5,850 bases of DNA from Desulfobacterales bacterium (GTDB taxonomy: Bacteria; Desulfobacterota; Desulfobacteria; Desulfobacterales; UBA11574). The translations under genes were made by a program, and so were the position numbers. The stretch lies in contig JAQYVG010000212.1 of NCBI GenBank assembly GCA_030145595.1, positions 1 to 5,850 on the forward strand, read 5' to 3'. The notes below the pieces were generated by a model. The model was not told the origin of the DNA. It did not search any database and saw only the letters and a list, made by a program, of their open reading frames with translations. This document shows, one piece after another, positions 1-5,850 of the stretch (the stretch's first letter is position 1; every line of letters begins with the position of its first letter).

Positions 1-28
1 TAAATCCTATAAAATACATTTTGAACTA

Positions 29-226
29 GTGCCCATCCATAAATGGTCTTTTTGCCCAATCTCCGCGTTATGCTGAAAAATAATCCTCGGAATAACAACG
101 ATATGCCTGACGAAGATCCCGAGCCATTTTCGGGGTGGTTATTTTTTTCGCATGCCTTCCGTCTTCGCCTGAAGGCTACGCCGGACAAGTGATCTTGAAG
201 AAAAATCCTCATTTATGGATGGACAC
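29..226. repeat. MITE-like intergenic repeat with terminal inverted repeats (family A, complete copy)
   Basis: The left end (29-45, GTGCCCATCCATAAATG) and the reverse complement of the right end (210-226, GTGTCCATCCATAAATG) match at 16 of 17 bases, and weaker similarity continues inward through a T-run. The interior has no plausible ORF. It holds a second, imperfect inverted pair (about 75-88 against 136-149) and a small tip hairpin GCCT-GA-AGGC at 167-176. The same left end recurs at 5729 after clpA, so this is a dispersed family and not a chance palindrome. No clear target-site duplication is visible (bases before 29 read AACTA, bases after 226 read GGACT). A non-autonomous miniature transposable element or a REP-like palindromic element are both possible; the sequence alone does not decide. 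Confidence 0.75.
118..148 (+). terminator. possible hairpin plus T-run inside the family A repeat
   Basis: CCCGA (118-122) can pair with TCGGG (130-134) around a 7-base loop, and a run of seven T follows at 142-148. The seven bases between stem and T-run make it a poor match to a classical rho-independent terminator, although the larger inverted pair 75-88/136-149 could extend the structure. It might end transcription of whatever gene lies upstream of the window. Confidence 0.25.
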
Positions 227-282
227 GGACTGAATATTTCAGTTTTTTCTTTCCTTGTTTGATCTCATCTATCTATAGCCGT

Positions 283-311
283 TTGACGCACCGCAAATAT
301 TCCCTTAAAAT
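283..311 (+). promoter_or_regulatory. candidate sigma70-type promoter for secA (distal)
   Basis: A -35-like TTGACG (283-288) and a -10-like TAAAAT (306-311) are separated by 17 bases. Each box matches the consensus at 5 of 6 positions with ideal spacing. Transcription would begin near 318, giving a leader of about 95 bases before the secA start. It is the better of two candidates in this AT-rich stretch. Chance matches are common in AT-rich DNA, so this is a prediction from pattern only. Confidence 0.5.
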
Positions 312-332
312 TACCTTTTTATTTGCATCGTT

Positions 333-360
333 TTGATACTTGCATTATTTTATTTAAAAT
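333..360 (+). promoter_or_regulatory. candidate sigma70-type promoter for secA (proximal)
   Basis: TTGATA (333-338) and TAAAAT (355-360) are spaced by 16 bases. Transcription would begin near 367, leaving a leader of about 46 bases. It may act with the distal candidate at 283-311 or may be a chance match. Confidence 0.35.
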
Positions 361-395
361 AGGCAACCTAGGACCAGCATCACTCATTAGATACC

Positions 396-401
396 AGGAG
401 G
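396..401 (+). promoter_or_regulatory. Shine-Dalgarno of secA
   Basis: A perfect AGGAGG lies 11 bases upstream of the ATG at 413, slightly longer than the usual 5-9. It decides the start. The in-frame reading frame stays open back to a TTG at 323, but that TTG has no Shine-Dalgarno and the extra 30 residues do not resemble any SecA N-terminus. An ATG at 403 sits only one base after the motif, in another frame, and stops after 22 codons. Confidence 0.8.
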
Positions 402-412
402 AATGTTTTTTA

Positions 413-2938
413 ATGATCACCAATATTTTAACAAAAGTTTTTGGAAGCAAAAACGAACGGGAATTAGATAAGATTAGGCCCATAATTGAAAGGATTAATG
501 CGCTGGAACCGGAAATTCAGTCCATGAATGATGCAACGCTCAAAAACCAGACGGTGTTACTCAAAGAGCGCATGCAAAACGGTGAATCGCTTGAGGATAT
601 TCTTCCGGAAGCCTTTGCAACAGTCAGGGAGGCCTCGATACGCACGCTTGGGATGCGGCATTTTGATGCCCAGTTGATCGGTGGTATTGGTCTTCATCAG
701 GGAAAAATCGCCGAGATGAAGACCGGTGAAGGTAAAACACTGGCCGCTACTCTTCCGGCCTATCTTAATGCCTTAAGCGGTCTGGGAGTGCACATTATTA
801 CCGTGAACGATTATCTGGCTAGACGTGATACGGAGTGGATGGGTCATATTTATAATTTTTTAGGTCTCTCAGTCGGCACGATATTACACGGCTTAGATGA
901 TAATGAGCGCAACGCGGCATACAGTGCCGATATCTCTTATGGTACCAATAATGAGTTCGGCTTTGATTATCTGAGAGACAACATGAAATTTTCCAATGCA
1001 GACGTTGTTCAGGGCGAGCTCAACTTTGCCATCGTTGATGAAGTAGACAGTATCTTGATTGACGAGGCCCGAACCCCTTTAATCATTTCCGGTCCGGCCG
1101 AGAAATCGACAGATCTTTACCATCTGGCTAACGGAATCATTCCTCACCTGGTTCTTGATCACGACTATACACTGGATGAAAAAGCCCGGTCAGCCATGCT
1201 GACAGAAGAAGGGATTGCCAAAGCAGAACAGAAGCTTAAGGTTGATAATCTCTACGATCACAGAAATATTGAGCGGCTGCATCATATTAACCAGGCCTTA
1301 AAAGCTCACACCCTGTTTAAACGTGATGTTGACTATATCGTCAAAAATAATGAAGTGATCATCGTCGATGAATTTACCGGTCGCCTGATGCCCGGGCGGC
1401 GTTACAGTGAAGGGTTGCATCAGGCGCTTGAAGCCAAAGAAAACGTCAAAATAGAAAACGAAAATCAGACTCTGGCCACGGTTACCTTTCAGAATTATTT
1501 CAGAATGTACAACAAACTGGCCGGAATGACCGGTACGGCCGATACAGAAGCTGCTGAATTTAAAAAGATATATGACCTTGATGTCCTGATTATCCCCACC
1601 AATCAACCCATGATAAGAACCGATAATGCGGATGTGATCTACAAAACCCGGAATGAGAAATTCAATGCCGTCTTGAATGAAATCGTCGAACTTAATCAAA
1701 AAGGACAACCTGTTCTGGTAGGCACCATCTCCATTGACATTTCCGAAAGTTTAGCTAAAAAATTGAAAAAAAGAGGCATCAAACATACGATATTGAATGC
1801 CAAAAACCATGAAAAGGAAGCTGAGATAATTGCCATGGCAGGCCAGCAGAATGCGGTTACGATTTCAACCAACATGGCCGGTCGCGGAACTGATATCGTA
1901 CTGGGAGAAGGTGTGACTGACCTTGGCGGGCTTCATATCATTGGAACTGAACGGCATGAAAGCAGACGTATCGATAATCAGCTCAGAGGCCGGTCCGGAC
2001 GGCAGGGCGATCCCGGTTCGTCTCGATTCTATCTGGCCTTAGAGGACGATCTTTTACGGATATTCGGAGGGGAACGTATAACCGGTGTTATGGAAAAATT
2101 GGGTATGGAGGAGGACGAGCCCATCGAGGCCAACATCATCAGCAGGGCCATTGAAAGTGCCCAAAGCAAGGTCGAAGGCCACAATTTTGATATTCGTAAA
2201 CAACTGTTAGAATATGATGATGTCATGAATCAACAGCGTGAAGTTATCTACCGGCAACGCCGTGAAACTCTAAGCGACAAAAGCCTGAAACCGGCCATTG
2301 AAGACATGGTCAGTGAAAAAGCAGAAGAGGTCGCATCTTTTTTTGTCGATGACAGGGCCCTGGCTGAAGAATGGGACTGGAAGGGGATTAACGAAGCGGT
2401 CTTCAAGCAGTTTAATCTACGCCTGGGCACTCCGGATGACGACACCCTGAACGGGTTGACCCGGGAAGGACTGGCTGAGTTGATTGCTGATGTTAGCATT
2501 CAAAGATATAATGAAAAAGAGGCTGCAGTTGGAACTGATGACTTCAGAAACCTGGAACGTATTATCATGCTGCAAACCGTAGACAACCTCTGGAAGGACC
2601 ATCTGCTTAGTATGGATCATCTAAAAGAGGGTATTGGTTTGCGAGGCTACGGGCAGCAGAACCCCTTAATTGTATATAAAAAGGAAGGGTTTGAACTGTT
2701 TCAGGAGATGATCTCAAGGGTCAAGGAAGAGACTCTGGGCATCCTGTTCAGAATTCAAATATCCGAACCTGAAAGAATAACTGATTTACAACGGCCAAAG
2801 GAACAGGATCTCACATTTTCCGGCGGTGAAGAACCTGCAAAGAAAAAACCGGTTCGGCGCACCGCAGAAAAAGTCGGCCGTAACGCACCATGTCCCTGCG
2901 GAAGCGGGAAAAAATTCAAGAAGTGTTGTGGCCGGTAG
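413..2938 (+). CDS. secA: preprotein translocase subunit SecA (ATPase motor)
   Basis: SecA is the cytosolic and membrane-associated ATPase that drives unfolded preproteins through the SecYEG channel. The 841-residue product is full length (B. subtilis SecA is also 841; E. coli is 901). Seen in order: the N-terminal helix region starting MITNILTKVFGS; nucleotide-binding domain 1 with Walker A TGEGKT (104-109, Lys108) and Walker B/DEAD-like VDEVD (208-212); the preprotein cross-linking domain (about 227-370); TGTADTEA (373-380); nucleotide-binding domain 2 with STNMAGRGTDI (485-495) and the arginine-rich QLRGRSGRQGDPGSS (523-537); the helical scaffold and two-helix finger (about 600-770, including DNLWKDHLLSMDHLKEGIG); then a short charged linker and a C-terminal SEC-C zinc motif (CPCGSG...CC, Cys827, 829, 838, 839), which in other SecAs binds zinc and contacts SecB or ribosomes. 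The start at 413 is set by AGGAGG at 396-401. No secM-like arrest gene precedes it. Every catalytic motif is intact. Confidence 0.98.
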   Translation: MITNILTKVFGSKNERELDKIRPIIERINALEPEIQSMNDATLKNQTVLLKERMQNGESLEDILPEAFATVREASIRTLGMRHFDAQLIGGIGLHQGKIAEMKTGEGKTLAATLPAYLNALSGLGVHIITVNDYLARRDTEWMGHIYNFLGLSVGTILHGLDDNERNAAYSADISYGTNNEFGFDYLRDNMKFSNADVVQGELNFAIVDEVDSILIDEARTPLIISGPAEKSTDLYHLANGIIPHLVLDHDYTLDEKARSAMLTEEGIAKAEQKLKVDNLYDHRNIERLHHINQALKAHTLFKRDVDYIVKNNEVIIVDEFTGRLMPGRRYSEGLHQALEAKENVKIENENQTLATVTFQNYFRMYNKLAGMTGTADTEAAEFKKIYDLDVLIIPTNQPMIRTDNADVIYKTRNEKFNAVLNEIVELNQKGQPVLVGTISIDISESLAKKLKKRGIKHTILNAKNHEKEAEIIAMAGQQNAVTISTNMAGRGTDIVLGEGVTDLGGLHIIGTERHESRRIDNQLRGRSGRQGDPGSSRFYLALEDDLLRIFGGERITGVMEKLGMEEDEPIEANIISRAIESAQSKVEGHNFDIRKQLLEYDDVMNQQREVIYRQRRETLSDKSLKPAIEDMVSEKAEEVASFFVDDRALAEEWDWKGINEAVFKQFNLRLGTPDDDTLNGLTREGLAELIADVSIQRYNEKEAAVGTDDFRNLERIIMLQTVDNLWKDHLLSMDHLKEGIGLRGYGQQNPLIVYKKEGFELFQEMISRVKEETLGILFRIQISEPERITDLQRPKEQDLTFSGGEEPAKKKPVRRTAEKVGRNAPCPCGSGKKFKKCCGR

Positions 2939-2942
2939 GGCA

Positions 2943-3070
2943 CACCTGCGCTTTGCAAACATCGATTTCACCGCATCTGCTGCGTTGAAGGGCATTTGCG
3001 GTAGTACACTACAGCTGTATGCCCTACGCCTTGCATATGCGGCAAACTCGAAGCTTGCAAAGTTCAGGTG
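2943..3070. repeat. 128 bp near-palindromic intergenic element (family B), possible secA 3' hairpin
   Basis: The element is two 63-base arms around a 2-base centre (AC, 3006-3007). The ends are CACCTG (2943-2948) and CAGGTG (3065-3070). CTTTGCAA (2951-2958) pairs with TTGCAAAG (3055-3062), CCGCAT (2971-2976) with ATGCGG (3037-3042), AGGGCAT (2989-2995) with ATGCCCT (3019-3025), and GTAGT (3001-3005) with ACTAC (3008-3012), with bulges between. It begins four bases after the secA stop and ends 24 bases before the -35 candidate for clpS. Transcribed, it would form a long cruciform-like hairpin that could protect or end the secA mRNA, although no strong T-run follows. No target-site duplication is visible. 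Its sequence is unrelated to the family A repeats at 29 and 5729. Confidence 0.8.
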
Positions 3071-3094
3071 ACGAGATTTTATTCAATTAGCCCC

Positions 3095-3124
3095 TTTACA
3101 AGGCCGGATGTTAATTGTTATATT
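3095..3124 (+). promoter_or_regulatory. candidate sigma70-type promoter of clpS-clpA
   Basis: TTTACA (3095-3100) and TATATT (3119-3124) are spaced by 18 bases. Transcription would begin near 3131, about 43 bases before the clpS ATG. Its position just after the palindromic element fits an independent clpSA transcription unit. This is prediction by pattern only; I see no heat-shock (sigma32-type) promoter in its place. Confidence 0.45.
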
Positions 3125-3159
3125 TAGGTGTAAATAGCAAAACAGTGTATAGGTCAGGT

Positions 3160-3169
3160 GGGAGAAGGG
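3160..3169 (+). promoter_or_regulatory. Shine-Dalgarno of clpS
   Basis: The purine-rich GGGAGAAGGG precedes the ATG at 3174. Its GGGAG core leaves a 9-base spacing, which supports this start over the out-of-frame ATG four bases later at 3178. Confidence 0.7.
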
Positions 3170-3173
3170 TTCA

Positions 3174-3488
3174 ATGAATGAATACAGCCCTGAACTAGAA
3201 GATGAGGTAGATTCCGAAATCCGTGACGACGTTCGCGAACCTCCCATGTACAGAGTTTTGCTGCACAACGATGACTATACTACAATGGATTTTGTAGTAG
3301 AAATCCTTATGCTTGTTTTTAATAAATCGCCTGAGGAAGCAGTTAATATTATGCTGAATATTCACCGTAAAGGTATAGGTTTGTGCGGCGTGTACACATA
3401 CGAGGTATCTGAAACCAAGGTTGAAACTGTACATGCCATAGCGCGTGAACACGGCTTTCCTCTGAAATGTACTATGGAGAAAGAATAA
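3174..3488 (+). CDS. clpS: ATP-dependent Clp protease adaptor ClpS
   Basis: ClpS is a cytosolic adaptor that binds proteins bearing destabilising N-terminal residues (Leu, Phe, Tyr, Trp) and delivers them to ClpA for degradation by ClpAP. The 104-residue length is typical (E. coli ClpS has 106). An acidic, probably disordered N-terminal tail (about 1-22) precedes the conserved core beginning PPMYRVLLHNDDYTTMDFV. Residues corresponding to the E. coli N-degron pocket are all present: Asn32, Asp33, Asp34, Thr36, the gating Met38, and His64 in the NIHRKG segment. The KGIGLCGVYTYEVSETKVE stretch matches the ClpA-contacting face and ends in the usual AREHGFPLKCTMEKE. Retention of Met at the gate argues for the ordinary proteobacterial specificity and not for the narrower ClpS2-type pocket (inference). 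It lies three bases upstream of clpA, its delivery partner. Confidence 0.97.
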   Translation: MNEYSPELEDEVDSEIRDDVREPPMYRVLLHNDDYTTMDFVVEILMLVFNKSPEEAVNIMLNIHRKGIGLCGVYTYEVSETKVETVHAIAREHGFPLKCTMEKE

Positions 3489-3491
3489 GTC

Positions 3492-5729
3492 ATGATCAAT
3501 AAACAACTTAGCGAAACGCTTGGTTTTGCTGTCAGAGAAGCAAAAAAAAGGCGTCATGAGTATGTCTCGATTGAACACTTGCTGTTTGCAATTCTGTTCG
3601 ACAACGACGGTGCCGAAATTATTGAAAACAGCGGTGGTAGTATCGAGAACCTTAAAAATGCCCTTGAGACATTTTTCAGTGAACGTATGGAAAGCCTTCC
3701 CGAAGGGGATGAATATGTGCTGCAACAGACAGTCGGTTTTCAACGTGTTATTCAAAGGGCGGTAAATCAGGTTCGTTCGGCTGAAAAACAAGAGGTTTCG
3801 GTTAGTGACATCCTGGCATCGATTTTTTTGGAAAAAGATTCCCATGCCGAGTATTTTTTGGATGCAGAGGGTGTTACCCGTCTTGATGTTCTGAATTATG
3901 TTTCCCATCAAGTTTCCAAAATACCTTTGAAAGAAGAGCCGGATAGGCCGGTAAGAACCGCAAAGGACGCCAAGAAAAAGAAAGCTGATCCCCTCGAACT
4001 TTTCACTGTCGATCTTGTCGAGCAGGCCGCCCAGGGAAAGCTTGATCCCCTGATCGGCCGAGAACTTGAAATCGAACGGACGATTCAGGTGTTGTGCCGA
4101 CGACGTAAAAACAACCCGGTTTATGTCGGTGATCCCGGGGTGGGGAAAACCGCTATGGCCGAAGGGTTGGCGCGTAAGATAAACGCAGGATCTGTTCCTG
4201 ATTTACTTAAAGATGTTCGCATCTATTCACTTGATCTTGGCGGACTGTTGGCCGGGACGAAGTTCCGCGGTGACTTTGAGCAGCGCTTAAAAGGGGTGCT
4301 GGCCGCGCTGAAAAAGAAAAAAGGTGCGATTTTGTTTATTGACGAGATACATACAACTGTCGGGGCCGGAGCGACCAGCAGAGGCTCCATGGATGCATCC
4401 AATATATTGAAGCCGGCTTTGCAGACCGGTGAACTGCGGTGTATGGGTTCGACCACCTTTGAGGAATACAAGAATTTATTTGAAAAAGATCGGGCTCTTT
4501 CCCGTCGTTTTGAGAAGATTGAAATTTTCGAACCACCGGTTCCGGAAACCATTCAAATTTTGAAAGGGCTGAAATCTCGCTATGAGGAACATCACGGCAT
4601 TGTTTATACCGAGCAGGCTCTGAAAACTGCGGCTGAGCTATCCGCCAAATATCTCCATGACCGTTATCTGCCGGACAAGGCCATTGATGTGATCGATGAA
4701 GCCGGGGCGTATATTAGACTTAAGGGTGGTTCTCACAGAAAGAAAATCAACCCTAAGGATATTGAAAAAATCGTGGCCAAAATGGCCAGAATCCCGGCCA
4801 TCAGCGTATCAACACCCGACAAAGCAAAACTGGGATCCCTTGATGATAAGCTCAAGGGAGTCGTGTTCGGGCAGGATGATGCCATCAAATCTCTGGTTAC
4901 TTCCATTCAGCGCTCCCGTGCAGGCCTGGGAACACCCGGAAAACCCGTGGGTTCGTTTCTGTTTACCGGCCCTACCGGAGTCGGCAAGACAGAAGTGACC
5001 CGGCAGGTGGCGATAATTTTGGGTGTTGAATTCCTGCGGTTTGACATGAGCGAGTATATGGAAAAGCACGCCGTGGCCCGGCTGATAGGTGCCCCCCCGG
5101 GCTATATCGGCTTTGAGCAGGGGGGCCTTTTGACGGACGGTATACGTAAGCACCCCTACAGCGTTCTGTTGCTGGATGAAATTGAAAAAGCGCATCCGGA
5201 TATGTATAATATATTGTTACAGGTTCTGGATCATGCAACCCTGACTGATAATAGTGGTAAGAAGGCCGACTTCAGAAACGTTATCATTATGATGACATCC
5301 AATGTCGGCACCAGAGAAATGAGCAGCCAGACCATCGGTTTTGGTGATACGCAGTATGATACTAAAGGCAAAGGAAAAACGGCCGCTGAAAAGTTTTTCA
5401 GCCCGGAATTCAGAAACCGCCTGGACGATATCATCCATTTCAATGCGCTGACTTTGGAGGTCATGAAGCTGGTGGTGGACAAGTTTATGAAAGAGCTTAA
5501 AGAGCAATTGGCCGTAAAAAAGGTTTCAATAAGCTACTCCGACAATGCACGTACGTGGCTGGCCCAAAATGGGCATGATCCCCGTTACGGAGCAAGGCCG
5601 CTGGGCCGGTTGATCCAGACGGAGATTAAAGACATCCTCTCCAACGAGATTCTGTTCGGGCGCCTTGAAAAAGGAGGCCAAGCCGTCGTAGACCTTGAAG
5701 ATGAAAAGCTAACCTTTGACTTTAGTTAG
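3492..5729 (+). CDS. clpA: ATP-dependent Clp protease ATP-binding subunit ClpA
   Basis: ClpA is a hexameric double-ring AAA+ unfoldase that threads substrates, including those brought by ClpS, into the ClpP peptidase chamber. The product has 745 residues. Seen in order: the N-terminal Clp_N double repeat that docks ClpS (about 1-145); a Lys-rich linker (about 150-166); D1 with Walker A GDPGVGKT (213-220), pore loop GTKFRGDFE (255-263), Walker B LFIDE (281-285), sensor GSTT (319-322) and arginine fingers Arg338/Arg339; D2 with Walker A GPTGVGKT (493-500), pore loop GYIGF (537-541), Walker B LLLDE (559-563), sensor TSN (602-604), FRNR (640-643) and sensor-2 GARP (700-703). The ClpP-docking loop carries IGF (615-617). 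The coiled-coil M domain of ClpB/ClpC is absent, which settles ClpA. The three-base gap after clpS suggests translational coupling, with a weak GGAG at 3476-3479 inside clpS. It ends at TFDFS, without the tail seen in E. coli ClpA (758 residues). Confidence 0.97.
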   Translation: MINKQLSETLGFAVREAKKRRHEYVSIEHLLFAILFDNDGAEIIENSGGSIENLKNALETFFSERMESLPEGDEYVLQQTVGFQRVIQRAVNQVRSAEKQEVSVSDILASIFLEKDSHAEYFLDAEGVTRLDVLNYVSHQVSKIPLKEEPDRPVRTAKDAKKKKADPLELFTVDLVEQAAQGKLDPLIGRELEIERTIQVLCRRRKNNPVYVGDPGVGKTAMAEGLARKINAGSVPDLLKDVRIYSLDLGGLLAGTKFRGDFEQRLKGVLAALKKKKGAILFIDEIHTTVGAGATSRGSMDASNILKPALQTGELRCMGSTTFEEYKNLFEKDRALSRRFEKIEIFEPPVPETIQILKGLKSRYEEHHGIVYTEQALKTAAELSAKYLHDRYLPDKAIDVIDEAGAYIRLKGGSHRKKINPKDIEKIVAKMARIPAISVSTPDKAKLGSLDDKLKGVVFGQDDAIKSLVTSIQRSRAGLGTPGKPVGSFLFTGPTGVGKTEVTRQVAIILGVEFLRFDMSEYMEKHAVARLIGAPPGYIGFEQGGLLTDGIRKHPYSVLLLDEIEKAHPDMYNILLQVLDHATLTDNSGKKADFRNVIIMMTSNVGTREMSSQTIGFGDTQYDTKGKGKTAAEKFFSPEFRNRLDDIIHFNALTLEVMKLVVDKFMKELKEQLAVKKVSISYSDNARTWLAQNGHDPRYGARPLGRLIQTEIKDILSNEILFGRLEKGGQAVVDLEDEKLTFDFS

Positions 5730-5850
5730 TGTCCATCCATAAATGGCCCTTTTTGCCCTGCTCGGCGTTCTCTCTCCTAGGCGTAGGCCGCGGGTTTCCG
5801 TCCTCGACGTACTAAAGTACGCCTCCCCGCCAAATACATGCGGGACAAGC
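5729..5850. repeat. second copy of family A repeat, cut by the window end
   Basis: The left terminus GTGTCCATCCATAAATGG (5729-5746) matches the left end at 29-46 at 17 of 18 bases, and its first 17 bases equal the reverse complement of the right end at 210-226 exactly. Similarity to copy 1 continues through the CTTTTTGCCC block and to about 5765 with one indel, then the interiors diverge. The interior here has a perfect short hairpin CGTACT-AA-AGTACG (5808-5821). Both copies share GGACAAG (183-189 and 5843-5849), which in copy 1 lies 37 bases before the right end, so this copy should finish some 40-50 bases beyond the window. Its first base is the G of the clpA stop codon. Confidence 0.75.

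Noticed and set aside
29..226. CRISPR repeat, riboswitch or tRNA in the upstream gap.
   Set aside because: There are no regularly spaced direct repeats, no cloverleaf and no recognisable aptamer core. The palindromic structure is explained by the repeat element.
323..412. In-frame 30-residue N-terminal extension of SecA starting at TTG 323.
   Set aside because: The codon is TTG with no Shine-Dalgarno, the extra residues do not resemble a SecA N-terminus, and a candidate promoter falls inside it. AGGAGG at 396-401 points to the ATG at 413.
403..471. Short overlapping ORF from ATG 403, considered as a SecM-like leader peptide.
   Set aside because: It has only 22 codons, starts one base after the Shine-Dalgarno, overlaps secA, and has no signal peptide or arrest-like motif. 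It is most likely chance.
2826..3071. An 81-codon plus-strand frame running from the end of secA through the palindromic element.
   Set aside because: It is an out-of-frame shadow of secA continuing through a non-coding repeat. There is no ribosome-binding site and the composition is not protein-like.
3154..3160. TCAGGTG near the clpS start repeating the right end of the palindromic element (3064-3070).
   Set aside because: Seven bases is too short to mean anything here. No matching left end or arm is present between them.
3195..3911. A 238-codon open frame on the minus strand across the clpS-clpA junction.
   Set aside because: It lies wholly antisense to two clearly conserved genes. Its product has no recognisable domain, and it has no dedicated Shine-Dalgarno or promoter that I can see. 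It is a shadow of the coding strand.

Overview
The window looks like a stretch of ordinary chromosome from a Gram-negative proteobacterium-like organism. A member of the sulfate-reducing Desulfobacterota (former Deltaproteobacteria) is my best guess. The reasons are a full-length ClpA with its adaptor ClpS (the proteobacterial arrangement), a compact SecA of about 841 residues with a Cys4 zinc tail, intermediate base composition, and short palindromic intergenic repeats of a style I associate with that phylum. The phylum is inference; the gene identities are secure.

Layout. Positions 1-412 hold no gene. They carry a complete repeat of about 198 bp with terminal inverted repeats (29-226), then an AT-rich promoter region with two candidate sigma70-type promoters (283-311 and 333-360) and a strong Shine-Dalgarno (396-401). 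secA runs 413-2938. Four bases after its stop lies a 128 bp near-palindromic element (2943-3070). A short leader with a candidate promoter (3095-3124) leads into clpS (3174-3488), and clpA (3492-5729) starts three bases after the clpS stop. The last base of the clpA stop codon is also the first base of a second copy of the first repeat family, which runs off the window end (5729-5850).

How the genes work together. SecA is the ATPase motor of SecYEG-dependent protein export. ClpS recognises N-degron substrates and passes them to ClpA, which unfolds and threads them into ClpP (not in this window). clpS-clpA is a tight, probably translationally coupled operon. secA appears to be a separate unit, divided from clpS by the hairpin element. 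All key catalytic and binding motifs are intact in the three proteins.

I see no sign of a new enzymatic or defence system. The points worth a second look are the two families of palindromic repeats at the edges of the transcription units, and the clpA stop codon lying exactly at a repeat boundary.
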